64,000 bases of DNA from Desulfatitalea alkaliphila (GTDB taxonomy: Bacteria; Desulfobacterota; Desulfobacteria; Desulfobacterales; Desulfosarcinaceae), in NCBI RefSeq assembly GCF_022968795.1, contig NZ_JALJRB010000014.1, positions 55,891-119,890 of the forward strand, given 5' to 3'. A program made the position numbers and the translations under genes. This document shows positions 1-10,235 of the stretch, one piece after another (within the stretch, counting starts at the first letter, position 1; each line of letters starts with the position of its first letter). The notes below the pieces were generated by a model. It did not search any database, was not told the DNA's origin, and worked only from the letters and a program-made list of their open reading frames with translations.

Positions 1-1
1 T

Positions 2-211
2 CTGTGGGCGAAACTGACCCACTCCATTGTCTTTGTGACCCATGACGTGGGTGAGGCCGTGCTGCTGGCCGACCGGGTGCTGCTTTTCGAAAATGCGCCG
101 GGCCGTGTCAAGGAAGAGATCGCCATTGACCTGCCCCGTCCCCGGGAAAAGGATACGGGACGCTATTACGCGCTGTGCCGCGCCATCACATCGAAAATGA
201 AGCGTGTTTGA
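2..211 (+). CDS. ABC transporter ATP-binding protein, C-terminal end (SsuB/TauB type)
   Basis: Only the last 69 codons are in the window; the gene begins to the left. The visible part contains the switch-histidine segment FVTHDVGEAVLLADRV, which follows the Walker B/D-loop in ABC ATPases. It is followed by a DLPRPRE stretch common in nitrate/sulfonate/taurine-type importer ATPases. It would be the cytoplasmic ATPase of a small-molecule importer whose permease and binding protein lie outside the window. Its last 28 bases are repeated 70 bp downstream (see the direct repeat). The substrate cannot be read from this fragment. Confidence 0.85.
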   Translation: MWAKLTHSIVFVTHDVGEAVLLADRVLLFENAPGRVKEEIAIDLPRPREKDTGRYYALCRAITSKMKRV

Positions 212-292
212 AGGCGTTGTGCGCCACGAACCAATAAGGCACTCGGTGTTTGACATCACATCGAAAATGAAGCGTGTTTGAAGGCGTTGTGC
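184..292. repeat. 39-bp direct repeat, exact 70-bp offset
   Basis: Bases 184-222 and 254-292 are identical over 39 bp. The first copy covers the last codons and stop of the ABC ATPase gene plus 11 bases beyond. The second lies in the intergenic space and recreates the same codons and stop without a gene in front. This looks like a short local duplication from slippage or unequal exchange. The rest of the intergenic space to 425 shows no other structure I can support. Confidence 0.9.
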
Positions 293-425
293 CCTTTACA
301 GGCGCTTCTTATCCGACATGTAAGTTTCCCTCCCCTTTGGCGACTGAAATACCAGTGAGTCGCATGAGGGTGACAAGCGATCCGTGAACGAAAGGCGGAA
401 ACCGACGGTTACAAGGAGTATGCCG

Positions 426-1958
<1,533 letters not shown>

Positions 1959-2017
1959 GCGCAAACGGGGAAGGGAAGCATCCACTATCGGCCCGTCTAT
2001 TCATCCCCGCGAGCACA

Positions 2018-2194
2018 ATGTTGCATCTGGACAAAAAGATGTCCATTTTGAAACACAAGGTGATCGATGATTACCGGAGAGAACGGCTGACCGTCGATGC
2101 CGGGGACATAACGGAGAATCCTGAAGACACGGACGCCGCAGGGCTTTCCCCCGAAGCCAAGGAACGCATGAAGAAGTATCTGCGTAAATTGTGA
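2018..2194 (+). CDS. Small hypothetical protein (58 aa)
   Basis: An ORF opening MLHLDKKMSILKHK, highly charged, ending in a Lys/Arg-rich helix (KERMKKYLRKL). It shows no motif I recognise and no strong RBS. An internal ATG at residue 8 is an alternative start. It lies between two plus-strand genes and fills the only long gap there. It could equally be non-coding; coding is suggested only by its charged, helix-forming composition. Confidence 0.35.
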   Translation: MLHLDKKMSILKHKVIDDYRRERLTVDAGDITENPEDTDAAGLSPEAKERMKKYLRKL

Positions 2195-2299
2195 CGGTCG
2201 CCGCCGATGCAGGCCATCAACCTTGCAATGTAAGGAAAAGGGCCGCCGGGCGACCCAATGGACACAACACCATCACCTATCCATAGAAAGGAGATCATC

Positions 2300-2836
2300 A
2301 TGGCCAGATTACCTGTGATCACCAAAGAAACAGCAGATGAAAAAACGGCAAAGACGTTTGAGGCCATCGAGCCCAAATTCGGCAAGGTCCCCAATATCTT
2401 CAAAGGGATGGCCAACAGTTCCGTGACGTTGAATGCCTACTTGCAGTTGGACCAACTGATTGCCGGCGGCAGTTTTTCACCCGTCGAACAGGACATCGTG
2501 CGCATCACCGTCAGCCAGTATAACAAGTGTACCTACTGCCTGGCCGCGCACACCGGCAGCCTTAAATCCAATGGTGTATCCAAGGAAGAGATTTTGAACA
2601 TCCGCAAGGGAAAACCCACGGATCCCAAGCACGCGGTGCTCATCGACTTTACCCTGACGGTGATCAAAACCAGCGGGTTTGTCAGTGACAGCGATTTGGA
2701 CACCTTCAAAAAGGCGGGATATTCGGATGTGCACGCCGCGGAGATCAGCGTCATCATCGCGCAGAAGGTTCTGTCCAACTATTTCAACCACATCAACGAC
2801 ACGGACCTGGACTTGCCGGCCGCACCTGAAATCTAA
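2300..2836 (+). CDS. Carboxymuconolactone decarboxylase/AhpD-family protein
   Basis: A 178-residue protein with the AhpD-type redox motif CTYCLAAH (CxxCxxxH) in the middle of a helical domain. This fits the alkylhydroperoxidase-like branch rather than true carboxymuconolactone decarboxylase. Such proteins use the Cys pair and His for peroxide or disulfide chemistry in the cytoplasm. ATG 2300 is preceded by AAAGGAG (2287-2293) with 6-nt spacing. The longer in-frame start at 2258 has no RBS. The disulfide reductase at 426-1958 lies upstream on the same strand and could serve as a thiol-reducing partner, but this is only a neighbourhood inference. The DUF547 gene follows 61 bp later. Confidence 0.85.
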   Translation: MARLPVITKETADEKTAKTFEAIEPKFGKVPNIFKGMANSSVTLNAYLQLDQLIAGGSFSPVEQDIVRITVSQYNKCTYCLAAHTGSLKSNGVSKEEILNIRKGKPTDPKHAVLIDFTLTVIKTSGFVSDSDLDTFKKAGYSDVHAAEISVIIAQKVLSNYFNHINDTDLDLPAAPEI

Positions 2837-2897
2837 TCAAAGGATGTGCCTGATGCCGGATGCTCAAATCGTACTGTACGGTGGCCAGAGCAACATA

Positions 2898-3758
2898 ATG
2901 AATGGATGGATCAGAAAACCACCTTTGGCAGCGGTCATCCTGCTGCTGACGATTTGGGGATTTTCGGGTACCGCTGCCGGCGATCCCTTGGTGCAGCCGA
3001 CTTTCGCCCCGTTTTCCGATCTGCTGGGCGGATATCTCATTGAAAAGACGACAGCGCAAGGCGGTTTGGTGTCCGCCTTTGACTACCGGGGCGCCATGGC
3101 GGATGCGCAGGCGGGCACGTGGCTGCGGGAGCAGCGTCGGCGATTGGCCCGTTTTGACCGGTCCGCCCTGACAACCCGCGAACAGGCCATCGCCTTTTGG
3201 ACCAACGCCTACAATTTTTTCATGGTGGCCCACATCCTGGATAATCCGAAGGGAGATCGTCCGGTCAGCGGCGTGAAGGACTACGGCAGCCTTTTCAATC
3301 CCTACCGTGTGTTCCGGCAGAAACTTTTCGATGTGGGCGGAGAATTGGTAAGCCTGGACCAAATTGAAAAGCAGATCCTGCTCGGCGAAGATTTCGAGCA
3401 GAGGGGCTGGAAGGACGCACGGGTGCATTTTGCGGTCAATTGCGCATCCGTGGGTTGTCCGCCGCTGCGCCGGCAGATTTACCTGCCCGGCAATGTGGAT
3501 GACATGATGACGGAAAACACCCGCATGGCCTTCAACACCCCGCGACATTTGCGGCAGGAAGGCACCGTGCTCCATGTGACGCAGCTATTTGAATGGTATG
3601 CCGACGACTTTGCCGAGGCGGCGGGATCCTTCGAGGCGTTTATCCGGCAGTATGCCGACCCCGCGACAAGGGCGCAGTTGAAGGATGCCGTTGACATTCG
3701 CTTCATCGATTATGACTGGCGCCTGAACACGCCGGAGAATTTTCCCGAGCTGCGCTGA
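2898..3758 (+). CDS. Exported DUF547 domain protein
   Basis: A 286-residue protein with a signal-peptide-like N-terminus (MNGWIRKPP, then a hydrophobic run ending SGTAAG) and the DUF547 hallmarks AFWTNAYNFF and VHFAVNCASVGCPPLR. DUF547 proteins are periplasmic or envelope proteins of unknown biochemical function, often with conserved Cys residues like those in CASVGC. The ATG at 2898 gives the clean signal peptide. In-frame ATGs at 2844 and 2853 would add a non-hydrophobic N-terminal stretch, but the 2853 start sits behind an AAAGGA. It ends 113 bp from the convergent glutamate dehydrogenase gene. Confidence 0.8.
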   Translation: MNGWIRKPPLAAVILLLTIWGFSGTAAGDPLVQPTFAPFSDLLGGYLIEKTTAQGGLVSAFDYRGAMADAQAGTWLREQRRRLARFDRSALTTREQAIAFWTNAYNFFMVAHILDNPKGDRPVSGVKDYGSLFNPYRVFRQKLFDVGGELVSLDQIEKQILLGEDFEQRGWKDARVHFAVNCASVGCPPLRRQIYLPGNVDDMMTENTRMAFNTPRHLRQEGTVLHVTQLFEWYADDFAEAAGSFEAFIRQYADPATRAQLKDAVDIRFIDYDWRLNTPENFPELR

Positions 3759-3805
3759 AAAGCGCCATCAGAAGGCGATACAAGCCACCGGTCTGGCAAA
3801 GGCCG

Positions 3806-3833
3806 GGAGCGGTCGCAATGCGGTGATCGCTCC
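3806..3833. terminator. Possible bidirectional stem-loop between convergent genes
   Basis: GGAGCGGTC (3806-3814) pairs with GATCGCTCC (3825-3833) around a 10-nt loop, with one G-U pair. It lies between the stops of the DUF547 gene (3758, plus) and the glutamate dehydrogenase gene (3872, minus). There is no clear U-tract, so it is a candidate only. Confidence 0.4.
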
Positions 3834-3871
3834 TGCCTTGCAGGTGCATAAGACACCGCCTTGATCGATTT

Positions 3872-6800
3872 TTACTCCGCCGCCACGATGGATTGCAGGC
3901 CGGCGGAAAAATCGGCGGTCAGCCGTTCGAGAAAGGCGGGCCATTGATCGCCGAAGCGATAGAAGGCCATGGATGCCAGTTTCTTGGTGATGATGGCATC
4001 CCGGTAAGGCCGCAAATCGTTTGTGTCCAGCTTTTCGAGGATGGTGGCTATTCCAAGCCGCGTGACCAGAGCGGCGGGGATATACTTTTCCATTACCTGC
4101 CGAACAGTATGCATGTCCTGTAAAATGGTCTCCAGGTGCTGCTCGAAGGTGTGCTGCAGATCGAAAATCTGTTCGCTGGTGGTTTCAGAAAGGGTGAACA
4201 GGGGCACCGTCGGATCGGCGGCATGGATGCGCAACAGCATCCCGGTTTCCAGCCGGGCGTTGTGCGCCACCCGTGTCATGACATCCCGGATCAGGGCCCA
4301 GCGGGTGTCGGTGTCGTCGATCAAGGCGGCCTCGTAGTCGTCCCCCAACAGAAAGGCGGTGAGCACTTCGGCGATGGCGCTTGAGTACACCCCGCCCTTG
4401 TTGGCCGTGGTGTCCTTGATCTGCTTGATACCGGTGGCGGCGGCGATATATCTTCGGGCGGCATCGTCGAAGAAGACATTGGCACCTTCCACGATGAATT
4501 GCAGCTCCTGAAAGACGGAGAGAAACGGTTTGACATTGCCGCGGTTGATGGTGTCCTTGAACCCGCCGCAGGGGATGAAGGCTCGAATGTCCGCTTGGCG
4601 GATGAACCGTCGGTTTTCGGGCGTGGATAGGAAGGTGCGATGGAAAAGGGCGCCGTTTTCCACCACCGTGCCGTCGGGCAGGGTCACATCACGGGCCGCG
4701 GCGGGCACCAGAAATCCTCGCGGACCCAGCTTGTCCGCCGGATAGTGGAGCGTGTTGGCCCGCGGCGCGCTGTGCCGCATGAAGGCGATGCGGGTCAGCG
4801 CCTCTTGGTCCAGGCCGTCGGGGTCGAACAAAACGCCGCCCCCGTCGATGACCAGGCAGATCTTGCCTTTGTAGCATTGGATTTCGTTGGCGCCCAGGTC
4901 GCCGTCCGGCCCGCCGGTCATCATCAGGTTCAGCGCTTCTTGCCGGGCGCCGTGATGCTCGACCAGGCTCCGGAAGGCGGCCATGACCCCGGTGGTGGTC
5001 ATGCCGCTGGTCTCGATGCGGCCGCCGATGTGGGTGAAAAGGCCCGCCATGTCGGTGGTGACCGCCACCGTCTTGCCGTTGATCTGCAGCTCCGTGCCTT
5101 GTTCCTGTCGGTCGAAGAGCCCGAACAGGTCGCCGTTGTTCAGCATCCCGTAGGTGTCATGGGGAATGCCGATGCTTTTGCCGGTGGTCAGTGTGCGCCA
5201 GTGGCGGTAGCCGCGGTCACGGGCGCGGCGGGCCACCGCGTCCATGAGGCCGGCTGTGCCTTCGTCGGGGCCGAAGAAAATCATTTCGGGACGACCATGG
5301 TGGTCCACGATGGCCGCATCGCCCAACACCAGGTCCAGAATGCCCTCTGTGTAGTCCAGCAGGGCTTGGCGGCCGAGGGTGCTGTAGTCGGCGTGGGGCA
5401 CCACCACCCCCTTGGCGCCGCTTTCGCAGATGTCCTTGTGCTTGAGCCGTTGGGCCTTGGGGCCCAGGGCGTAGTTGAGCAGCACGGCGTTGTCGATTTC
5501 CGCGGGGTGGGTGGCATCGGACACCCGGATCAGGCGTAGCCCGCCGCGGGCGATGTCGCCGGCCCGCATGTGCGTGCCGCGGGCATAGTGGCCGTTGACG
5601 AAGAAAATCCCGAACACGAATTGATCGAACACCAGCGGATCCAGGATGCGGTTGTCGCAGCGGAAGGCGAAGGAACGTTTGCCGGGCTTGTAGAAGTTGG
5701 TCTTCAAGGTGCAGGCGACCAGCTTGACCATGAAGCGGAAGATGTCGCCGAACACCCCGTTGTCCATGAAGCGGGCGGCCAGCGCCCGTTCGAAGGCGGC
5801 GGCTTGTGTTTCGAGCGCCGCGGCGTCGATGGGGCCTGGATGGCCGGGGCGATGGCGCCGCGCGAACAGATCGTGGAGTGTTTTGACCAGATCGGGATGG
5901 CTGGTGACCGCCTCCAGAATCACCTTGCGGGTGTAGGTCGACTTGTTGGCCCCGTGAATACGTGCCGCGAAGGCTTCCATGTGGTCCTTGGTGTCCAGGC
6001 CGGCCAGGATTTCCCGATCCGTGGCGTTGTCCCGCTCCTTGTAGATGAACATGTGGGTGAAATCCACGGCGTTGATGGCGAAAAGCATCTCCTCGAAGGT
6101 CAAGCGGCCGTCCAGGTAGCACTGGCTTATGGGATTGACGGCCAGGGCCAGGAAGGCGGCCAGATCGCGGGTCAGGGCGCTCTCTTCTTCCGCGCCGAGG
6201 GATCCCGCGAGGTAGAGGGAACAGATGGAAGACGGCGTGGCGGAGGAACCCAGGTAGGGTTCCCAATAGGCCCGCATCAACACCCGCCCGTGATCTTCGA
6301 TCAGCTTGCGAAACACCGGCAACTGCGGCACGGCGAAGTCGCTGTTGAACATCAACCGCGTTTCATCGGTTTCGGGCACGCGGCTGACGGTGATCAAGGG
6401 GCATACCGCCTGCTCGCAGGCATGTAGAAACGCCTTGTAGCGTTGCCGGGTCGGCTCCGGCGTGGCCAGGTAATCACCGGCCAGGGAGAAGAGAAATCGG
6501 GAGCCGTCGAATGCCTCGCGGGAGTAGTCGCGCACCGTTTCGGGGCGGATGATGTAGGTGTAGTACCCATAATCGGGACAGTAGTAATATTCGCGCCGAT
6601 GGCCGGAGATGGTCTTCTCCAGCATCTTTTCCATGGCATCGCGGGTTTCGCGGGTGGCGATGCGCACTTTCTGCACATTGTCCTTCTGGGCCAGGTCGAA
6701 GTCGATGTGGGCCACCCGCCCGGAGAGGACCGGCTTGTTCTCCTTGAAGGCGAGGTTGGCGGCGATGGCCCCCAGGATGTGCTTTAGCGATCCCTTGTCG

Positions 6801-7009
6801 ATGTTCTCGAAGAAATAGGCCGGCAAACCCAGCTCTTCAAGCAGAATGCCGGCCGCAAGGTTGAGGCAGTTGGCCGTCAGCAGCCCTTCGGCGGCCAGGT
6901 CCACCACAGCCTCGTAAAGCAGGCCGGGGTCGAGGTTCAATGCCTTGGCCCGGGTGGTGATGTGGGCGCCCTTGGATGGGATCGTGTCCTTGCATTCCGT
7001 GGATTCCAT
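3872..7009 (-). CDS. Large NAD-dependent glutamate dehydrogenase (about 115-kDa class)
   Basis: A 1045-residue cytoplasmic enzyme expected to convert glutamate + NAD to 2-oxoglutarate + NH3. The N-terminal half is a long helical regulatory region. The catalytic half has GGLRLIRVSDATHP, then KGVVVPHADYSTLGRQ, a GPDEGTAGLMD segment, a TTGKSIGIPHDTYGM segment and the nucleotide-binding fold around IVEGANVFFDDAARRYI. Length and order match the large NAD-GDH families, not the 450-residue hexameric enzyme. The canonical KGG at the substrate lysine reads KGV here. ATG 7009 has AAGGAG just upstream. It lies 104 bp downstream of korC on the same strand, so glutamate deamination and 2-oxoglutarate oxidation may be co-expressed. 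Confidence 0.85.
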   Translation of the reverse strand: MESTECKDTIPSKGAHITTRAKALNLDPGLLYEAVVDLAAEGLLTANCLNLAAGILLEELGLPAYFFENIDKGSLKHILGAIAANLAFKENKPVLSGRVAHIDFDLAQKDNVQKVRIATRETRDAMEKMLEKTISGHRREYYYCPDYGYYTYIIRPETVRDYSREAFDGSRFLFSLAGDYLATPEPTRQRYKAFLHACEQAVCPLITVSRVPETDETRLMFNSDFAVPQLPVFRKLIEDHGRVLMRAYWEPYLGSSATPSSICSLYLAGSLGAEEESALTRDLAAFLALAVNPISQCYLDGRLTFEEMLFAINAVDFTHMFIYKERDNATDREILAGLDTKDHMEAFAARIHGANKSTYTRKVILEAVTSHPDLVKTLHDLFARRHRPGHPGPIDAAALETQAAAFERALAARFMDNGVFGDIFRFMVKLVACTLKTNFYKPGKRSFAFRCDNRILDPLVFDQFVFGIFFVNGHYARGTHMRAGDIARGGLRLIRVSDATHPAEIDNAVLLNYALGPKAQRLKHKDICESGAKGVVVPHADYSTLGRQALLDYTEGILDLVLGDAAIVDHHGRPEMIFFGPDEGTAGLMDAVARRARDRGYRHWRTLTTGKSIGIPHDTYGMLNNGDLFGLFDRQEQGTELQINGKTVAVTTDMAGLFTHIGGRIETSGMTTTGVMAAFRSLVEHHGARQEALNLMMTGGPDGDLGANEIQCYKGKICLVIDGGGVLFDPDGLDQEALTRIAFMRHSAPRANTLHYPADKLGPRGFLVPAAARDVTLPDGTVVENGALFHRTFLSTPENRRFIRQADIRAFIPCGGFKDTINRGNVKPFLSVFQELQFIVEGANVFFDDAARRYIAAATGIKQIKDTTANKGGVYSSAIAEVLTAFLLGDDYEAALIDDTDTRWALIRDVMTRVAHNARLETGMLLRIHAADPTVPLFTLSETTSEQIFDLQHTFEQHLETILQDMHTVRQVMEKYIPAALVTRLGIATILEKLDTNDLRPYRDAIITKKLASMAFYRFGDQWPAFLERLTADFSAGLQSIVAAE

Positions 7010-7113
7010 GGCAGCTCCTTGGTTATCGATGGGATACCGATGCCGCGGCAGTGCTCGTGCGTATTGACAATGCCCGCAATCCGCCAGCCGGGGATGGACA
7101 CTTTCTGCTAATT

Positions 7114-7656
7114 CTAATCATTATGGCCCAAGCGGTAGCCCAATTGCAATGCCCCGCGGTTCATATCCAGAAAAGCAGGCGGTAGCCGTTGCGCGAGGGA
7201 TTTTTCGACCGCATCCATGCCGACCACGCCGGTCAGGCCGATGAAGGCGCCCAGGACACAGATGTTGAACACAACCGGCTTGCCGATCTTTTCCATGACC
7301 TGTTCGTACATGGGCAATTCACGCTGCACCGCGTCCACCTTGCGCTGGGTGGTGACGAAACGTGAATCGGTCAACAGCAGGCCGCCTGGGCGGATGAGGG
7401 GCGCATATTTGGCATAGGCCTCCTGGGTCAGGCAGACCAGGAAGTTGGCCTGGTTCACTTTGGGGTAGTTGATGGGCGCATCCGAGATGATGACGTCCGA
7501 GCGCGTGGCCCCGCCGCGGGCCGCCGCCCCGTAGGCCTGGGTTTGGACGGCGTTGCGCTGTTCGTGCAGCACGGCGGCTTCGGTCAGCAAAATGGCGGCG
7601 GTGATCACCCCTTGGCCGCCTGATCCGGAGAATACAATGCGATGTCGTTGGGTCAT
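7114..7656 (-). CDS. korC: 2-oxoacid:ferredoxin oxidoreductase, gamma subunit
   Basis: A 180-residue gamma-type subunit with the N-terminal motif FSGSGGQGVITAAILLTEAA, the conserved segment QTQAYGAAARGGATRSDVIIS and a Rossmann-like fold. In this family the gamma domain helps bind CoA at the active site formed with alpha and beta. It is the last kor gene, 36 bp after korB. The length is usual for a separate gamma subunit. KorC (2-oxoglutarate) is the likeliest assignment because of the four-gene D-A-B-C set and the adjacent glutamate dehydrogenase. Substrate specificity within the superfamily (2-oxoglutarate or branched-chain 2-oxoacids) is not proven by the sequence. Confidence 0.85.
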   Translation of the reverse strand: MTQRHRIVFSGSGGQGVITAAILLTEAAVLHEQRNAVQTQAYGAAARGGATRSDVIISDAPINYPKVNQANFLVCLTQEAYAKYAPLIRPGGLLLTDSRFVTTQRKVDAVQRELPMYEQVMEKIGKPVVFNICVLGAFIGLTGVVGMDAVEKSLAQRLPPAFLDMNRGALQLGYRLGHND

Positions 7657-7692
7657 GATCCTTGTCCTGTTTTCAAAGGTTTCCGGCGACGG

Positions 7693-8502
7693 CTAGGTCA
7701 AGGCCGCGCCGTCGGTCATTGCAGCTTGCACCAGGTGTTCGTAACGCTTGCAATACTCGGGGCGTTCCCGCTGGACAAAGACGCCGCGCGGTATCTTTTC
7801 GGGATCGGCCGGCTGCTTATCCAGCGGGACGGTCCCCTCCTTGTAGCGGCGCAGCATCTCCACCGCATCCCCCTGCTTGTTCTTGCGGCCGAAGTAGGTG
7901 GGGCACTGGCTCATCACCTCCACCACCGCGAACCCGGGGTGAACGATGGCTTCGGCGATCCGTTTGCGGATCTCCTGGACGTGGTAGGTGGTGGTGCGCG
8001 CCACGTAGGAGGCGCCCGCCGCGGTCGCCAGGGCGACCGTGTCGAAGTCCGGATCGATGGTGCCGAAGGGCGCCGTGGTGGCCGTGGTGGCTTCGCCGGA
8101 CAGGGGAGAGAATTGCCCGCCGGTCATGCCGTAAATGCGGTTGTTCATCACGATGGCCGTGATGTTGATGTTGCGCCGGGCGGCATGGATGAAATGGTTG
8201 CCGCCGATGGCCAGGGCGTCGCCGTCGCCCATGGGAACGATCACGTTGAGTTCCGGGCGGCTGAGTTTGACCCCGGTGGCGAAAGCCAAGGCACGACCGT
8301 GAAGGGTGTGCAGGGTGTGAAAATCCAGGTAACCGGCGATGCGCGAAGAGCAGCCGATGCCGGACACCATCACGATCTCGTTTTTGTCCAGGCCGAGCGT
8401 TTCGACCGCCCGGACCAGATTGTTCAGTACGGTGCCGTGGCCGCAACCGGGGCACCAGATGTGGGGGAAGAATCGCTCCCGGATATAGTCTTGAACGCTC
8501 AT
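7693..8502 (-). CDS. korB: 2-oxoacid:ferredoxin oxidoreductase, beta subunit (TPP-binding)
   Basis: A 269-residue subunit carrying the thiamine diphosphate and Fe-S chemistry. WCPGCGHG near residue 17 is the conserved CxxC motif. SGIGCSSR and PMGDGDALAIGGNHFIHAAR, followed by an Asn pair in IVMNNRIYGMTGGQFSP, form the TPP/Mg motif (GDG...N). The short size and single CPGCGHG match KorB/OorB-type beta subunits, not the longer pyruvate enzymes. It starts 3 bp after the korA stop, so translation is probably coupled. It is expected to oxidatively decarboxylate a 2-oxoacid with CoA and reduce ferredoxin in the cytoplasm. Confidence 0.9.
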   Translation of the reverse strand: MSVQDYIRERFFPHIWCPGCGHGTVLNNLVRAVETLGLDKNEIVMVSGIGCSSRIAGYLDFHTLHTLHGRALAFATGVKLSRPELNVIVPMGDGDALAIGGNHFIHAARRNINITAIVMNNRIYGMTGGQFSPLSGEATTATTAPFGTIDPDFDTVALATAAGASYVARTTTYHVQEIRKRIAEAIVHPGFAVVEVMSQCPTYFGRKNKQGDAVEMLRRYKEGTVPLDKQPADPEKIPRGVFVQRERPEYCKRYEHLVQAAMTDGAALT

Positions 8503-8505
8503 GAC

Positions 8506-9657
8506 TCAGACTCCTCTGCCTGCGATGAGGCGCAAATGGGCTTTGATGTCGGTGGGCGTGATCAGCACGCCGTCCATGCGGTTGGCCAGGAAAACCCGGG
8601 CCGGGGGGCCGAGGGCCGCACGCACCATCTGGCACATGTGGCCCGTGTTCATTTCCACCACCACCACCTGTTTGGCATGCCCGCATTCGCGGGCCACCTG
8701 TTCGGCGGGAAAGGGCCACAAGGTCTGCAGTTCCATCAAGCCGATGCGCTCACCGCGCGCCCTGAGGTTTTCGGTGACATGCAAGGCCGAGCGCGCGGCG
8801 GAGCCGTAAGAGATCAACACGGTTTCCGCGTCTTGCAGGTGATATGTTTTGTAGTGCGCCAGGCGGTGGGCGTTGTTTTCGATCTTGTCCATCAAGTGGC
8901 GGATCAATCCATGCACCACGCCGGGGTTGTCCGACGGAAAGCCCCACATGTCGTGAAAGAGGCCGGTGACGTTGTAGCGGTGCACGCCGCCGAAATCGCT
9001 CATGGGCAGCCGGCCATCGTCCCGCGGCAGATAGGGATGGTAGTCCACCCCTTTGCGGACCGAGGTGCGCAGCCGCTCCACCAGGGGGATGGCGCCGGCT
9101 TCGGGCACCGTCAGCCGTTCGCGCATATGGCCCACCACCTCGTCCAGCAAGAGGATCACCGGGGTGCGGTAGGTCTCGGCGATGTTGAACGCCTCCACGG
9201 TCATGGCGAACACATCCTGGTGGTTGGAGGCGGTCAGGGCCACGATGGCGTGATCGCCATGGGTGCCCCAGCGGGCCTGGTTGACGTCGCCCTGGGCGAC
9301 ATGGGTGGGATTGCCCGTGGAAGGACCGCCGCGCTGCACGTTGACGATCACGCACGGGATTTCGGCCATCACCGCGAACCCCAGGGCCTCCTGTTTCAGG
9401 GAAAACCCGGGGCCGCTGGTGGCCGTCAGCACCTTGCGACCGGTCAGCGAGGCCCCGATGACGGCGCACATGGAGGCGATCTCGTCTTCCATTTGGATGA
9501 ACTTGCCGCCGTTGGCCGGCAGTCTTCTTGCGAGCAGTTCCATGATTTCGGTTGAAGGGGTGATGGGGTAGCCGGCAAAAAAATCGAGGCCGGCATACAG
9601 GGCCCCCTCGACGCAGGCTTCGTTGCCTTGCACGAACTTGGTGGTCTTGGCGGTCAT
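8506..9657 (-). CDS. korA: 2-oxoacid:ferredoxin oxidoreductase, alpha subunit
   Basis: A 383-residue alpha subunit. It has the pyrimidine-binding domain (GYPITPSTEIMELLA, EDEIASMCAVIGASLTGRK, ATSGPGFSL), the RGGPSTGNPTHVAQGD segment typical of KorA/VorB-type subunits, and a C-terminal transketolase-like domain. The open frame runs upstream to 10026, but homology begins at MTAKTTKFVQGNEA, where ATG 9657 overlaps the ferredoxin stop by 4 bases (ATGA). That fixes the start. With KorB it forms the active site converting a 2-oxoacid and CoA to acyl-CoA, CO2 and reduced ferredoxin. Confidence 0.9.
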   Translation of the reverse strand: MTAKTTKFVQGNEACVEGALYAGLDFFAGYPITPSTEIMELLARRLPANGGKFIQMEDEIASMCAVIGASLTGRKVLTATSGPGFSLKQEALGFAVMAEIPCVIVNVQRGGPSTGNPTHVAQGDVNQARWGTHGDHAIVALTASNHQDVFAMTVEAFNIAETYRTPVILLLDEVVGHMRERLTVPEAGAIPLVERLRTSVRKGVDYHPYLPRDDGRLPMSDFGGVHRYNVTGLFHDMWGFPSDNPGVVHGLIRHLMDKIENNAHRLAHYKTYHLQDAETVLISYGSAARSALHVTENLRARGERIGLMELQTLWPFPAEQVARECGHAKQVVVVEMNTGHMCQMVRAALGPPARVFLANRMDGVLITPTDIKAHLRLIAGRGV

Positions 9658-9893
9658 GATGCCTCTTTCTCTTCTTTGGCGGGGGATTTGATGACCTGGA
9701 TGGCCAAATCGGGACAGCGCTGTTCGCACTGCTTGCAGGCGATGCAGTTCTCGGCGGCCACGACCTCCGCTTTGTCCCGTTGATTCATGACAAGCACCTG
9801 CTTGGGACAAAATGCCGCGCAGATGCCGCAACCCTTGCACCAATCGGTGTTGATGCAAATGACGGTGGGATGTTTTGGTTTCATCGGTTCCAT
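9654..9893 (-). CDS. korD: 2-oxoacid:ferredoxin oxidoreductase, ferredoxin (delta) subunit
   Basis: A 79-residue protein with two [4Fe-4S] motifs, CKGCGICAAFCP and CIACKQCEQRCP. It is the ferredoxin-like subunit that passes electrons out of the KOR complex. The first gene of the korDABC order seen in anaerobes. The frame stays open to 10055, but the ferredoxin fold begins near MEPMKPKHPTV, so ATG 9893 or 9884 is favoured; neither has a strong RBS. The stop overlaps the korA start. The basic tail ending EKEEAS-like (KSPAKEEKEAS) is not part of a motif. Confidence 0.85.
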   Translation of the reverse strand: MEPMKPKHPTVICINTDWCKGCGICAAFCPKQVLVMNQRDKAEVVAAENCIACKQCEQRCPDLAIQVIKSPAKEEKEAS

Positions 9894-10235
9894 ATCCGTT
9901 GAAAGGTTTGCATTCATGGCCGAAGCACCATGCACGGTGCCCGAGGGCCGTAAAGCGGCAAGGCAAATTGTGTACCAGGCTTTGGTATTCTCGATATCCC
10001 TCGCCACCATCCGTTGGGTGCGCCATGCGGGGTCGACGTCAGTGGTTTGGCCCACCGCCTTTTAGTCATAATGGCAACGGTGTATGCGCAGCCCGCAGGG
10101 CCTCGCGGCGGTGCATGCATGGAGAGACGCCCCCTGCGGCCATTCCGGCGCAATGCCGCCTCTCGTTTCGCATCAGCGGCAAGCGTGATAACGCGGCATG
10201 GCGTCCCCCAAAACGGCCGCCGAATTGCGGTTCGC
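9894..10235. other. Divergent intergenic region, kor side
   Basis: No gene supported. These bases separate korD (minus) from the sigma-54-controlled plus-strand operon. A minus-strand promoter for korDABC must lie here, but I see no convincing -35/-10 pair or -24/-12 site on that strand. Open frames that cross it lack an RBS and homology. Confidence 0.5.

Noticed and set aside
4640..5539. 299-codon plus-strand frame opposite glutamate dehydrogenase
   Set aside because: Antisense shadow; no RBS, no domain, His/Gln/Gly-rich composition typical of reverse frames in GC-rich genes.
7642..9555. 637-codon plus-strand open frame opposite korABC
   Set aside because: It is the GC-rich antisense shadow of three clear KOR subunit genes; its translation is His/Gly/Arg-rich without domains.
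9658..10026. N-terminal extension of korA to 10026
   Set aside because: These codons lie in another frame over the korD ferredoxin; the alpha-subunit fold starts at ATG 9657, which overlaps the korD stop.
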